Made by a program: the position numbers and the translations under genes. Shown one piece after another: positions 15,714 through 25,394 of a stretch of 64,000 nt of DNA (positions within the stretch are counted from its first letter, which is position 1; every line of letters starts with the position of its first letter). The notes beneath the pieces are model-generated. The model saw nothing but the letters and a program-made list of their open reading frames with translations. It was not told the origin of the DNA and made no database searches. This DNA is from Lacticaseibacillus baoqingensis (GTDB lineage Bacteria > Bacillota > Bacilli > Lactobacillales > Lactobacillaceae): the NCBI RefSeq assembly GCF_003946165.1, contig NZ_RHOI01000003.1, forward strand, positions 79,433 to 143,432, written 5' to 3'.

Positions 15714-16010
15714 ATGCGGGTATTAGATCTCTTACAGCTGCTTCATGACTACGACAAAAATACCCCCGTCCGCGTTCGCGTTGGGGGGCAGCCAGTGAAT
15801 ATTGGACAATTTGAGCGGCGGATCTGGCGCGAACAGCCGCAATTGATCTTTCAGCCGCGCGCCAGCGGCAAGGCATTAAAATGCTGGGAATTGATGGTTT
15901 TGATCGATAAACATGACTGGCGGCAGCATTTTGTCTATGTGCAAGAAGCCGCGGACGTGCGGCCGCTGTTTGGCTTGCAAGCACAGCCCAGCGGATTAGT
16001 CCTGAATTGA
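15714..16010 (+). CDS. Hypothetical protein, 98 residues
   Basis: A small soluble protein of unknown function, beginning MRVLDLLQLLHDYDKNTPV. No motif, signal or membrane segment was recognised; the mix of strands suggests a compact alpha/beta fold. The ribosome-binding site GGAGGT precedes ATG. Its stop codon directly abuts that of the flavodoxin gene on the other strand (TGATCA). It is divergent from bioY, so the BirA box may influence it, but that is speculation. Confidence 0.65.
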   Translation: MRVLDLLQLLHDYDKNTPVRVRVGGQPVNIGQFERRIWREQPQLIFQPRASGKALKCWELMVLIDKHDWRQHFVYVQEAADVRPLFGLQAQPSGLVLN

Positions 16011-16502
16011 TCACCAGCCGCTAGTGGGCTCTTGGCGCACCACGGCTTCTAACAATGGGCGCACGGCTTGCGTGCCGATCACACATTGTGCCCGCTCCGG
16101 CTTCACGCCGCGGACCTTCATGCCGACACGCATGCGCAACGGGGGCTTGACGCGCGCCACATGGCCATGAAAGTAAAAAAATTGCGGCGGCGTGGTGCAT
16201 TCGCCAAAATTCTGCTTGCGCAACCGTTGTTGGCTGTCCCCGTCCAGTTGCGCGATCCCGGTCCCAAACACAAACAAAGGGATGGGCAAAGCCGCTTGAT
16301 ATTGATGGTAAAATTGGCGAAAGCCGGTGATGCGCTGCCCAATGACATGGCCGCCATAAATCACCAAATTATTTTTCGCCAAGTCTTCTGTGGTGATGAA
16401 CTTCGTATCCAGCACTTCACAGTGCAGGCTTTTAGCGATCCACAAGGCGTATTGTTGGGTAAACCCAGTTTGTGAGGTATAAACGACGACGATTTTAGCC
16501 AT
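16011..16502 (-). CDS. Flavodoxin-domain protein
   Basis: A 163-residue flavodoxin-like protein probably binding FMN and carrying electrons. The N-terminus MAKIVVVYTSQTGFTQQYA contains the phosphate-binding loop T-S-Q-T-G-F-T, followed by a Rossmann-like alternation with VIYGGHVIG. It is most like the menaquinone-dependent/HemG-type flavodoxin domains. A ribosome-binding site GGGAGG is upstream. It is divergent from tpx and convergent with the 98-residue gene. The physiological partner is unknown. Confidence 0.82.
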   Translation of the reverse strand: MAKIVVVYTSQTGFTQQYALWIAKSLHCEVLDTKFITTEDLAKNNLVIYGGHVIGQRITGFRQFYHQYQAALPIPLFVFGTGIAQLDGDSQQRLRKQNFGECTTPPQFFYFHGHVARVKPPLRMRVGMKVRGVKPERAQCVIGTQAVRPLLEAVVRQEPTSGW

Positions 16503-16604
16503 AACTGTGCCTCCCTTACCTCTTTATTGTAACAATTCGGTTGTACGCGACTCAACGATAACGCCTATGCTACACTTAAGACAGCAAAAAGGAGGGCTTA
16601 GTTT

Positions 16605-17096
16605 ATGGAAATCACACGTCATGGTACCCCGCAACAAACCAACGGCAATCCGCCTGCACTTGAGGCAGCCTTGCCTGCATTCACCGTGTTCACTGCCGAC
16701 AACCAGACTTTTGACCCGCACGCATTCGCCGGCCGCTACAACTTGATCAGTGTGGTGCCAGACATCAACACCCGCGTATGCAGCATTTCGACCAAGCAAT
16801 TCAACCAGTCGATGGAAAACTTTACGGATGTCGGCTTTTACACGATCTCAACTAATACGATCCAGCAACAACAAAACTGGTGTGCAGCAGAAGGCGTCGA
16901 CCGCATTCAATTACTGGCTGATCCTGATGGCAGCTTCGGTAAAGCCATGGGCTTGTACGTTGCCGAAAACAACACCAACGCGCGCAGCGTTTGGATCATT
17001 GACCCAACCGGCAAGATCAGTTATCGCGAATTGATCCTAGAACAAACAGATGAACCCAACTATGCAGCAGCCTTAGCGTTTCTTAAGGCGCATTAA
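16605..17096 (+). CDS. tpx: Thiol peroxidase
   Basis: An atypical two-cysteine peroxiredoxin reducing hydrogen and organic peroxides with thioredoxin. The 163-residue length matches Tpx. The signature PDINTRVCSISTKQFN holds the peroxidatic C59, and the resolving C93 is in NWCAAEG. The N-terminal VTRHG-like and GNPP segments are typical. AAAGGAGGG precedes ATG and a terminator follows. It is monocistronic and useful to an oxygen-tolerant, catalase-negative bacterium. Confidence 0.95.
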   Translation: MEITRHGTPQQTNGNPPALEAALPAFTVFTADNQTFDPHAFAGRYNLISVVPDINTRVCSISTKQFNQSMENFTDVGFYTISTNTIQQQQNWCAAEGVDRIQLLADPDGSFGKAMGLYVAENNTNARSVWIIDPTGKISYRELILEQTDEPNYAAALAFLKAH

Positions 17097-17100
17097 CACC

Positions 17101-17138
17101 AAAATAGCAGGTCGCCCAAAAGGCTGACCTGCTATTTT
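17101..17138. terminator. Bidirectional terminator between tpx and mleP
   Basis: AAAATAGCAGGTC pairs with GACCTGCTATTTT around 12 bases, with A/T tails on both strands. Confidence 0.9.
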
Positions 17139-17155
17139 AATGGCCCAAATGATGG

Positions 17156-18139
17156 TTAGAGACCTTGCACCAATAACATGATGATCGGGACCACGATCGC
17201 AAATAAGACAGTCGACAAGGTCACCACGTTGGTCGCATATTCCACATCCCCATGGCCTTGGTTGGCCAAGATCGGCAAAACTGCTAATCCTGGCGCAGAA
17301 GCCTGGACGATCAGCGTCTGGGCTTCAGTCGTCGGAATCGAAAAGCCGGCGTGCATGCCGAACATGATCAATACGGTAATCAATGCCGGTGCCAGCACAA
17401 AGCGGCCTAATAATGCGATCACCGTATCCCGATCGAACTTGATCGCACCAAATCCTGCTTTGGCTAAGATGATCCCGATATAGATCAGCGATAATGGTGT
17501 CACCAAACTGCCCACATAATCCAGCGTGTTCACCGCAAAGCCCAGCCACTGGACATGCACAAATGGGATGTTGAGCAACAAGAAGACTAACGCCACCAAA
17601 AAGCCAAGCAGCGGCGCTGGCAACAATTTCTTCCAGTTAAATGCCTTTTTCTCGCTGCTGCCAGCAAGCTTGGTCGGATCATCCCAACTCATCAAGAATG
17701 CGCCTAATGTCCAAGTCGAAACGGTGTTGACGACATAGTACATCAAGAAATAAGGGGTCGCTTGATCGCCAAACAATGCCAAGTTCAGCGGCAGCCCGAT
17801 AAAGATCGTGTTGGCATTGACGAACATATTAATAAACGTTCCCCGACGCCCTGGCCGAACCTTGAACAATTTCACGCAGATCAAGGCGATCAGATATCCT
17901 AAGATCACTGCCCCAAAACCGTAAACCAGCCCAGAACTCAAGCTGACTAGTTTCTTTAAAGTCAGTCGTTCCAATACTGAGATAAAAATCGACGCTGGTA
18001 ACGCCACTTTCATCAATAATGTTGAAATGGTGCCGCCAAAAGCGTCATCAAACCAACCTTGCTTTTGTAATAGATAGCCCAAAGCGATGATCAAAACGAT
18101 CGTCAAAATGCTTTGGACCGACGTGAATAATGCAGTCAC
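17156..18139 (-). CDS. mleP: AEC-family malate permease, copy 1
   Basis: A membrane carrier of the auxin-efflux family, 327 residues with about ten spans; in lactic acid bacteria such proteins bring malate in or exchange it for lactate. Typical are NANTIFIGLPLNLALFGD and the symmetric halves. Start is GTG with AAAGGGGG. It follows mleS on the same strand after 129 bp, against 36 bp in copy 2. The protein is very similar to the copy at 22367-23350, for example at the N-terminus and over the NANTIFIGLPLN segment. Confidence 0.9.
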   Translation of the reverse strand: MTALFTSVQSILTIVLIIALGYLLQKQGWFDDAFGGTISTLLMKVALPASIFISVLERLTLKKLVSLSSGLVYGFGAVILGYLIALICVKLFKVRPGRRGTFINMFVNANTIFIGLPLNLALFGDQATPYFLMYYVVNTVSTWTLGAFLMSWDDPTKLAGSSEKKAFNWKKLLPAPLLGFLVALVFLLLNIPFVHVQWLGFAVNTLDYVGSLVTPLSLIYIGIILAKAGFGAIKFDRDTVIALLGRFVLAPALITVLIMFGMHAGFSIPTTEAQTLIVQASAPGLAVLPILANQGHGDVEYATNVVTLSTVLFAIVVPIIMLLVQGL

Positions 18140-18156
18140 GTGTTGTTTCCCCCTTT

Positions 18157-18262
18157 TCGGTGCGCACTAAACTCAAGTGGCACATGCGTTTAGCGGTGTG
18201 GTGTCGGCGAGTGGTGCTTCGCGCTAGTCTAGGCGCTTAGTGCGGCTTGTTCCGCTCTGGTG
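18157..18262 (-). repeat. Extragenic palindrome inserted between mleS and mleP (copy 1)
   Basis: Read on the minus strand it begins AGAGCGGAACAAGCCGCACT, almost the same as the 5' border of the 13.4-kb units (AGAGCGGAGCAAGCCGCTCT). Its outer arms (CACTAA..TTTAGTG) can pair. It accounts for the extra length of this spacer relative to copy 2. Confidence 0.65.
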
Positions 18263-18268
18263 TTTTGG

Positions 18269-19924
18269 TTATTTGATCACTTCAATATCCAGATCTTGAT
18301 ATTCCGGCTGCCATTGGGTGGCGGCGACGGCTGCAGCGACGTCTTGGATGGGTTCTTGGTTGAGACCGTCAGTGACCGCTTGGTTGGCGACGGCCAAGGC
18401 GACGGTTTTGGAAAATGCATCTAACTTGGTCACTGGCGGCAAGACGGCTGCACCTGGTTGTTCAGGATCGACGATGCCGCCTAACGAGTGCGCCGCAGCG
18501 GAGATCATGTCATCCGTCAATAACTTGCTGGCCACCGCGATGGTGCCTAAGCCTAGGCCGGGATAAACCAAAGCGTTGTTGGCTTGCCCGATTTCATATG
18601 TCACCCCATTGTATGCCACTGGCGCTGCCGGGATCCCGGTGGCCACTAAAGCGCGCCCGTCGGTCCAGCGGATCAAGTCATCAGCGGTGGCTTCCGCCAG
18701 CTTGGTGGGGTTGGACAATGGGAAAATGATCGGCCGTGGGGTATTTTCGGCCATTTCCTTGATAATACTTTCCGTGAATGTCCCCGGCTGCGTCGAGGTG
18801 CCGACTAAGACTGTCGGGTGCACGGCTTTGACCGCTGCTTCAAGTGTGGTCAGCTCATCGGCATTGGCAAATTCACTGCGATCACGGGCGAATTCGCGCT
18901 GCGCCGGCGTTAAGGTTGGATCATCGGCAAATAATAACCCTTGTTTATCAACCAGGTAAAAATGCTGCTTGGCCTCTGCTGGGGCCATGCCTTGTTGCAA
19001 GAATTCTTCATAGACCCGCGCTGCGATCCCAGCACCCGCTGTGCCTGCACCAAAGGACATGTAGACTTGATCGGTCATTTTTTGCTTGGAAATATTCAAC
19101 GCCCCTAACATCCCGGCCAGCACGATGATGCCGGTACCTTGGATGTCATCGTTGAACGTGGTGATTTCGTTTTTGTACTGGTCTAAAATATCGGCGGCAT
19201 TGGCGCGGCCAAAGTCTTCAAAATGCAGGTATAACTTCGGAAACAGCCGCTGTGCCGTGGCGACGAACTGGTCGACAAAAGCATGATACGCGTCACCATA
19301 CACCCGCTTGTGGCGGTTGCCTAGGTACAAGTCATCCGCCAACAATTCTTGGTTATTGGTCCCTGCATCTAACACGACCGGCAACACTTGAGAAGGGTCA
19401 ATGCCGGCAGCGGCGGTGTACACCATCAGCTTGCCGACTGCGATGTCGACACCTTGTGTGCCCCAATCGCCGATGCCTAAGATCCCTTCCGCGTCTGACA
19501 CGACGATCAAGCGGATATCGCGGCCGTTGGCGGAATGGCGCAAGGCCGATTCAATGTCTGCTTGCGCATCGATCGATAAATAGGTCGCATTTTGCGGTTC
19601 CATGAATAAGGCCGAGTAATTCTCGATCGTGTCGGCGATCGTCGGATCATAAACCACCGGCATGAATTCGGCGATGTGTTGGGAGAACAGCTTGTAGTAC
19701 AACACATGGTTGGTGTTGAACAGCTGCATCAAAAACAAGCGTTGTTCCAACATATCCGCTTTGCTTTGAAATTGCGCATAAGCTTGGCGTACTTGTTGGT
19801 CTAAAGTTTGGATCGCACTTGGCAGCAAGCCGTTCAACCCATAAGCGTCTCGTTCAGCTTGGGTAAACGCTGTGCCTTTGTTCAAAAATGGATCGTGTAA
19901 TAGTTGTTGTGGTGTATATGGCAT
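18269..19924 (-). CDS. mleS: Malolactic enzyme, copy 1
   Basis: Decarboxylates L-malate to L-lactate and CO2 with NAD and Mn2+, without releasing pyruvate. At 551 residues it is close to characterised malolactic enzymes. Segments shared with those are [45 protein letters not shown], the NAD loop GAGTAGAG and [12 protein letters not shown]. The start ATG has AGGAGG. It is the first gene of mleS-mleP and is transcribed divergently from mleR. A second, closely similar gene is at 23387. Confidence 0.95.
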   Translation of the reverse strand: MPYTPQQLLHDPFLNKGTAFTQAERDAYGLNGLLPSAIQTLDQQVRQAYAQFQSKADMLEQRLFLMQLFNTNHVLYYKLFSQHIAEFMPVVYDPTIADTIENYSALFMEPQNATYLSIDAQADIESALRHSANGRDIRLIVVSDAEGILGIGDWGTQGVDIAVGKLMVYTAAAGIDPSQVLPVVLDAGTNNQELLADDLYLGNRHKRVYGDAYHAFVDQFVATAQRLFPKLYLHFEDFGRANAADILDQYKNEITTFNDDIQGTGIIVLAGMLGALNISKQKMTDQVYMSFGAGTAGAGIAARVYEEFLQQGMAPAEAKQHFYLVDKQGLLFADDPTLTPAQREFARDRSEFANADELTTLEAAVKAVHPTVLVGTSTQPGTFTESIIKEMAENTPRPIIFPLSNPTKLAEATADDLIRWTDGRALVATGIPAAPVAYNGVTYEIGQANNALVYPGLGLGTIAVASKLLTDDMISAAAHSLGGIVDPEQPGAAVLPPVTKLDAFSKTVALAVANQAVTDGLNQEPIQDVAAAVAATQWQPEYQDLDIEVIK

Positions 19925-19954
19925 AATTTTTCCTCCTGATCAATGACAAGGACC

Positions 19955-19984
19955 AGCATAACCGGCGAGAAAAACTATAGTCAA
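19955..19984 (-). promoter_or_regulatory. Promoter of mleS copy 1
   Basis: On the minus strand TTGACT is followed after 18 bp by TATGCT. It lies in the 111-bp region shared with divergent mleR, where MleR would be expected to bind. Confidence 0.5.
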
Positions 19985-20035
19985 ACGCGGCGGTTGTGAT
20001 AAAATCCATTTATATGACGCGACAGGAGGCGGCTC

Positions 20036-20905
20036 ATGAACACGCGTGACCTAGAATATTTCGAAGCGCTCGTCAAAATAAAAAATTTTTCGCAAGTGGC
20101 CGCCGACTTTGGCGTCACGCAACCCACGATCACCATGGCGTTAAAACGCCTGGAAAGCCACTTCGGCATTCAATTGATCGATCGCGACCAAAGCCATGGC
20201 CAATTGACCATTACCCCTGCAGGCGAGCAATTATTTACGCGCGTGCAAGTGATCAATGCCCAGCTGGCTTTGGCCCAAAAAGAATTAGCAGCTACCCGCC
20301 ACCCGCAGATCCGCTTTGGGCTGCCGCCGATCATTGGCAGCTTTTATTTCCCGACGTTAGCGCCGCGCTTGGTGGCAGCGGACTTGATGACGCGCTTAGA
20401 CACCCATGAAGACGGCAGCGCCAACTTGCTTACAGCGTTGCGCGCCGGCCATTTGGACGTGGCGCTGCTAGGAGCGATCAATGCGTTGCAAGCACCTGAC
20501 TTAGACGTGCGCCAAGTGACCACCGCGCCATTTACTTTAGTGATGCCGACTGATCATCCGCTGGCCAAGCGCTCTCAAGTGGATTTTGCCGAATTGGCCA
20601 CGGAACCGTTTGTCAGTTTGTCAGAAGGCTTCGTACATACCAAGGCATTGGCTTGGTTCGTCACCGCTACCGGGATCCAACCCAGCATTGTATACCGCAC
20701 TCCGGATGTCACGTTATTAAAACAGATGATCCACGCACGCGTCGGCATCGGCTTGCTGGCCCAAATGGCGGTCACAGCAAACGACCATTTGGCGACTGTG
20801 GCTTTGACCAACGCCGGCCAGCCGCATTTTTCCATCTCAGTGGTCACCCGCCGCGGGCAAGTCTTCACGCCGGCGATGCAACAACTATTAACCTTATTGA
20901 ATTAG
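20036..20905 (+). CDS. mleR: LysR-family regulator of the malolactic genes
   Basis: A 289-residue LysR-type regulator: winged helix-turn-helix at about 1-60 (MNTRDLEYFEALVKIKNFSQ, then VTQPTITMALKRLE) and a substrate-binding-like effector domain. Divergent placement next to mleS matches MleR of other lactic acid bacteria, which activates in response to malate. The ribosome-binding site AGGAGGCGG precedes ATG. fumC follows ten bases later and is surely cotranscribed. MleR may also act on the second mleS-mleP copy. Confidence 0.9.
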   Translation: MNTRDLEYFEALVKIKNFSQVAADFGVTQPTITMALKRLESHFGIQLIDRDQSHGQLTITPAGEQLFTRVQVINAQLALAQKELAATRHPQIRFGLPPIIGSFYFPTLAPRLVAADLMTRLDTHEDGSANLLTALRAGHLDVALLGAINALQAPDLDVRQVTTAPFTLVMPTDHPLAKRSQVDFAELATEPFVSLSEGFVHTKALAWFVTATGIQPSIVYRTPDVTLLKQMIHARVGIGLLAQMAVTANDHLATVALTNAGQPHFSISVVTRRGQVFTPAMQQLLTLLN

Positions 20906-20914
20906 GAGGCACTA

Positions 20915-22285
20915 ATGCGTATCGAAAATGATTCTCTTGGCCCCGTCGAGCTCCCGGATGATGTCTGGTGGGGGCCGCAAACTGAACGCTCGCGGCACAA
21001 CTTCGCCACCGGTCCCCAAATGCCCATTGCGGTGATCCGGGCGCTGATCACGATCAAACAAGCGGCGGCCAAAGTCAACGGCACCACCGGCGCCATCCAG
21101 GCCCCAGTGGCTGACGCCATTCAAGCAGCGGCGCAGGAATTGCTGGGGTTGGATGACGCAGCGTTAATGGCTCATTTTCCTTTGCGCGTCTACCAAACCG
21201 GCAGCGGCACGCAAACCAATATGAACGTCAATGAAGTGCTCGCCCATCGCGCCAGCGATCAACTTGGCCGCCGGGTGCTGCCTAACGACCACGTCAATTG
21301 CGGCCAAAGCTCGAATGACACCTTCCCCACGGCGATGCACATGGCCGCTTACCCAGCGATCAGCCAAGTGCTCACCAGCTTGAATTCCTTGATTGATCAT
21401 CTTGAAGCCAAGCAGATCCAATATTGGCATACGGTCAAACTTGGCCGCACCCACTTGCAAGATGCCACCCCGTTGACCTTTGGCCAAGAGGTTTCCGGCT
21501 GGGTGGCGACTTTGCAACAAGATGTGGCAACCTTAACACAATTACAACCGCAATTGTTGGCTTTGCCTTTAGGCGGCACGGCCGTCGGCACCGGTTTGAA
21601 TACGACGCCGCAAGCCACCCAAGCCATGATCGATGCGATCGCGCAATTGACCCAGCTGCCTTTTAACGAAATGCCCAATAAGTTCCACGGACTGGCAGCT
21701 CACAGCGAGTTGACCAGCAACCATGCGGCGTTAAAGACCCTGGCTGCTGACTTGTTGAAAATCGCCAATGACATTCGCTTTCTCGCCTCTGGCCCGCGCG
21801 GCGGCTATGGCGAATTGACGATCCCTGCCAATGAACCCGGCAGCTCGATCATGCCTGGCAAGGTCAATCCGACCCAAGCAGAAGCTCTCACCATGATCGC
21901 CACACGCGTGATGGGCAATGATGTCACTATTGGCATCGCTGACTCGCAAGGCAATTTTGAAATGAATGTTTACAAACCGGTGATCATCGCCACCTTCTTG
22001 GCGTCTGCTGAGTTGTTGGCTGGCGGCATCAGCCAATTCGATCGGCTCTTGGTTCAAGGCCTCACCGCCAACGAAGTTCGCATGCGCCAGCTGGTCGATC
22101 ACAGCTTGATGTTAGTCACCGCCTTATCGCCACATATCGGTTATGCGGCCAGTGCCAAGATCGCCCAAACCGCGCAAAAAACCGGCTGTTCACTTAAAGA
22201 AGCGGCTTTGGCCACCGGCAAGATCACGGCGGCGCAATATGCTGCATGGGTCGACCCGTTGAAGTTGACCAACAGCGGCCGCTAA
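20915..22285 (+). CDS. fumC: Class II fumarate hydratase
   Basis: Interconverts fumarate and L-malate without an iron-sulfur cluster. The 456-residue length is normal. Seen: GSGTQTNMNVNEV, the catalytic HPNDHVNCGQSSND-like segment (LPNDHVNCGQSSND) and the superfamily signature GSSIMPGKVNP near residue 310. The ribosome-binding site AGGAGG lies within the end of mleR. Between two malolactic modules it can supply malate from fumarate or drain malate to fumarate. Confidence 0.95.
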   Translation: MRIENDSLGPVELPDDVWWGPQTERSRHNFATGPQMPIAVIRALITIKQAAAKVNGTTGAIQAPVADAIQAAAQELLGLDDAALMAHFPLRVYQTGSGTQTNMNVNEVLAHRASDQLGRRVLPNDHVNCGQSSNDTFPTAMHMAAYPAISQVLTSLNSLIDHLEAKQIQYWHTVKLGRTHLQDATPLTFGQEVSGWVATLQQDVATLTQLQPQLLALPLGGTAVGTGLNTTPQATQAMIDAIAQLTQLPFNEMPNKFHGLAAHSELTSNHAALKTLAADLLKIANDIRFLASGPRGGYGELTIPANEPGSSIMPGKVNPTQAEALTMIATRVMGNDVTIGIADSQGNFEMNVYKPVIIATFLASAELLAGGISQFDRLLVQGLTANEVRMRQLVDHSLMLVTALSPHIGYAASAKIAQTAQKTGCSLKEAALATGKITAAQYAAWVDPLKLTNSGR

Positions 22286-22288
22286 CGC

Positions 22289-22336
22289 AAAAAGACCCTC
22301 AAAACCAGTGCTCAGCACTGCTTTGAGGGTCTTTTT
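22289..22336. terminator. Bidirectional terminator between fumC and mleP copy 2
   Basis: AAAAAGACCCTCAAA pairs with TTTGAGGGTCTTTTT; the inner loop contains a second small dyad AGTGCTCAGCACT. Confidence 0.92.
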
Positions 22337-22366
22337 AACGTTCTGGCTGTTCAGGATCCGTGACGC

Positions 22367-23350
22367 TTAAAACCCTTGGATCAACATCATCACGATCGGC
22401 ACCACGATCACAAACAGCACCGTCGACAAAGTCACCACGTTGGTCGCATACTCGACATCACCATGCCCTTGATTCGTCAAAATCGGCAAAACGGCTAAGC
22501 CTGGCGCTGATGCTTGGACGATCAAGGTCTGCGCTTCAATCGTCGGCACTGCATTCCCCATGTGCATGCCAAACAAGATCAAGACGGTGATCACGGTTGG
22601 CGCCAGCACGAAACGCCCGAGCAACGCGATAATGGTATCCCGATCAAATTTGATCGCGCTAAAGCCGGCTTTGGCTAAAATAATGCCGATATAGATCAAC
22701 GACAACGGGGTCACCAAACTCCCCACATAATTTAAAGTGTTGACGGCAAAGCCCAACCAGCCCACGTTTACAAACGGAATGTTCAACAACAAGAACACAA
22801 GTGCCACCACGAAGCCGATTAACGGGGCTGGCAGTAATTTTTTCCAATTAAACGTCTTTTTCTCTGCACTGTCTTTGGTCTTAGTCGGATCATCCCAACT
22901 CATTAAAAACGCGCCCAAAGTCCAGGTGGAAACGGTGTTCACCACGTAATACATCAAAAAATATGGCGTCGCTTGATCCCCAAACAAGGCCAGATTCAAC
23001 GGCAGCCCGATGAAGATCGTATTGGCGTTGACAAACATGTTGATGAACGCGCCACGCCGGCCGGGACGCACCTTAAGCAGCTTCACTAACACCATCGCCA
23101 CTAAATACCCAAAAATCACCGTCCCAAACCCATAGATTAATCCTGAGCCTAAACTGACCAAGGTCTTGAGCGTCAAGCGCTCCAATACTGAAATAAAAAT
23201 CGACGCCGGCAAGGCCACTTTCATTAAGACATTCGACACGGTCCCGCCAAATGCATCATCAAACCAATTCTGCTTTTGTAAAAAATAGCCCAAGGCAATG
23301 ATCAAAACGATCGTTAAGATGCTTTGAACTGACGTGTATAATGCGGTCAC
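22367..23350 (-). CDS. mleP: AEC-family malate permease, copy 2
   Basis: A 327-residue carrier very similar to the copy at 17156-18139: same length, GTG start, AAAGGGGG site and almost all hydrophobic segments. Differences are scattered (for example KTKDSAEKKTFNWKK here). It sits 36 bp after mleS copy 2 and is probably translated from the same message. Whether the two permeases differ in substrate or direction cannot be judged from sequence. Confidence 0.9.
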   Translation of the reverse strand: MTALYTSVQSILTIVLIIALGYFLQKQNWFDDAFGGTVSNVLMKVALPASIFISVLERLTLKTLVSLGSGLIYGFGTVIFGYLVAMVLVKLLKVRPGRRGAFINMFVNANTIFIGLPLNLALFGDQATPYFLMYYVVNTVSTWTLGAFLMSWDDPTKTKDSAEKKTFNWKKLLPAPLIGFVVALVFLLLNIPFVNVGWLGFAVNTLNYVGSLVTPLSLIYIGIILAKAGFSAIKFDRDTIIALLGRFVLAPTVITVLILFGMHMGNAVPTIEAQTLIVQASAPGLAVLPILTNQGHGDVEYATNVVTLSTVLFVIVVPIVMMLIQGF

Positions 23351-23386
23351 GTCGCTTACCCCCTTTAAATTTCGCCATCAAGCGGC

Positions 23387-25042
23387 TTACTTAATGACGT
23401 CAACATTGAGCGGCTGGTATTCTGGCTGCCATTGTAAGGCGGAAACGGCAGCTTCAACATCTTGGATTGGTTCTTGATTGAGCCCTTCTTTGACGGCTTG
23501 GCGGGCCGCTGCCAACGCTACCGTTTTAGAAAAGGCATTGAGCTTGCTGACCGGCGGCAGCACCGCCGCCCCTGGTTGATCAGGATCAACGATCCCGCCT
23601 AAACTATGCGCTGCCGCAGAGATCATGCTATCGGTCAACAGCTTGCTGGTTGCAGCAATCGTCCCTAATCCTAAACCTGGATATACCAGCGCATTATTGG
23701 CCTGGCCAATTTCATAAGTCACGCCGTCATAGTCGACTGGCGCCGCTGGAATGCCGGTAGCCACTAACGCGCGCCCTTGTGTCCAGCGGATCAAGTCGGC
23801 TGCTTTGGCTTCAGCTAACTTGGTGGGGTTAGATAATGGGAAAATGATCGGCCGCGGCGTATGGGCCGCCATTTCTTTCACGACGCTTTCGGTGAAGCTG
23901 CCCGGCTGCGTCGAAGTCCCCACTAAGACCGTCGGATGCACCGCTTTGACCACTGCTTCTAAGGTGGTCAACTCATCCGCATTGGCAAATTCGCTGCGTT
24001 GGCGTGCAAACACGCGCTGCGCCGGGGTCAAGGTCGGATCATCAGCAAACAGCAAGCCTTGCTTATCGACCAAGTAAAAATGCGTCTTCGCCTCTGCTGG
24101 TGCCATCCCTTGTTGCAAGAATTCTTGGTAGATCCGCGCCGCGATCCCAGCACCAGCGGTCCCGGCCCCAAAGGACAAATAGATCTGATCGGTCATTTTT
24201 TGCTTGGAAATATTCAATGCGCCCAGCATCCCTGCTAAAACGATGATCCCTGTGCCTTGGATGTCGTCATTGAATGTGGTGATCTGATTTTTATATTGAT
24301 CGAGGATATCAGCCGCATTGGCGCGGCCAAAATCTTCAAAATGCAAATACAGCTTTGGAAATACGCGCTCGGCAATCGCCACGAACCGATCGACAAAAGC
24401 ATGATAAGCTTCCCCATAGACCCGCGGATGACGATTGCCAAAATATAGCGGATCATCCAACAATGCCTGGTTGTTGGTCCCGGCGTCTAACACCACCGGC
24501 AATACCTGGGCCGGATCGATCCCAGCAGCTGCGGTGTACACCATCAGTTTCCCGACTGCAATGTCGACGCCTTGCGTGCCCCAATCTCCGATCCCTAAGA
24601 TCCCTTCTGCATCGGTCACCACAAGCAGGCGAATGTCGCGGCCATTGGCAGAATGGCGTAAAGCCGCTTCGATGTCGTCTTGCGCATCGATCGACAAATA
24701 CGTCGCATTTTGCGGCTCAACAAACAGGGCCGAATAGTTTTCGATCGTATCGGCGATCGTGGGATCATACACGACCGGCATGAATTCGGTCAGATGAGCC
24801 GCAAATAATTTGTAAAACAACACGTGGTTGGTGTTAAACAACTGCATCAAAAATAGCCGCTGTTCCAGCATCGTCGCCTTGCTTTGATATTGCGCGTATG
24901 CTTGGGTCACCTGTTGGTCTAAAGTTTGCACCGCACTTGGCAGCAGCCCATTGAGGCCGTATTGATCACGTTCCGCTTGGGTAAAGGCGGTGCCTTTGTT
25001 GACAAATGGGTCATGAAGCAATTGTTCTGGGGTGTATTGCAT
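23387..25042 (-). CDS. mleS: Malolactic enzyme, copy 2
   Basis: A 551-residue malolactic enzyme closely similar to copy 1, including the NAD loop GAGTAGAG and [14 protein letters not shown] start at ATG 25042 with AGGAGGAG; the open frame reaches 25081 but lacks a ribosome-binding site there. The leader CATTGATCAGGAGGA is shared with copy 1, so the duplication includes the translation start region, while sequences further upstream differ. Promoter signals here are weak. Confidence 0.95.
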   Translation of the reverse strand: MQYTPEQLLHDPFVNKGTAFTQAERDQYGLNGLLPSAVQTLDQQVTQAYAQYQSKATMLEQRLFLMQLFNTNHVLFYKLFAAHLTEFMPVVYDPTIADTIENYSALFVEPQNATYLSIDAQDDIEAALRHSANGRDIRLLVVTDAEGILGIGDWGTQGVDIAVGKLMVYTAAAGIDPAQVLPVVLDAGTNNQALLDDPLYFGNRHPRVYGEAYHAFVDRFVAIAERVFPKLYLHFEDFGRANAADILDQYKNQITTFNDDIQGTGIIVLAGMLGALNISKQKMTDQIYLSFGAGTAGAGIAARIYQEFLQQGMAPAEAKTHFYLVDKQGLLFADDPTLTPAQRVFARQRSEFANADELTTLEAVVKAVHPTVLVGTSTQPGSFTESVVKEMAAHTPRPIIFPLSNPTKLAEAKAADLIRWTQGRALVATGIPAAPVDYDGVTYEIGQANNALVYPGLGLGTIAATSKLLTDSMISAAAHSLGGIVDPDQPGAAVLPPVSKLNAFSKTVALAAARQAVKEGLNQEPIQDVEAAVSALQWQPEYQPLNVDVIK

Positions 25043-25394
25043 CTTTTTCTCCTCCTGATCAATGATCGAGTCTGCTAACATTCAAGAAAAAATGTCATGA
25101 AACTTGGCAGTACTCCTTGCGGTGCTCATTAGCTGCGTACCGCAAGCATTAACTCAAGGTTTTGCGCGGGTCGCCTTGGGTTGGGATACCATTTTTTGCA
25201 AAAAAGCAATTGGTCGCCAGATAATCCCTGTCGCCGCCTTTAAACTAGCACCACCAGCAGTGATCAGCAAACATTTAGTGTTATTTATTTTCGGTTAAAA
25301 AGCTGTTCATATGGTTAACCATGTTATTTAACCCGCTAAACGACACAAAAAAGCCTTTGAGCAAATGACGGCTCAAAGGCTTCAGGTTGATCAA
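25043..25394. other. Intergenic region upstream of mleS copy 2
   Basis: About 350 bp. It holds a perfect 12-bp palindrome ATGGTTAACCAT (25311-25322) and the terminator of the next minus-strand gene. A 64-codon plus-strand ORF (25104-25298) has no ribosome-binding site and is probably not a gene. Confidence 0.5.
25347..25382 (-). terminator. Terminator of the Ser-rich membrane protein gene
   Basis: AAGCCTTTGAGC pairs with GCTCAAAGGCTT; on the minus strand it is followed by TTTTTT. Confidence 0.88.

Noticed and set aside
25104..25298. 64-codon ORF upstream of mleS copy 2
   Set aside because: No ribosome-binding site and no recognisable domain; likely random.
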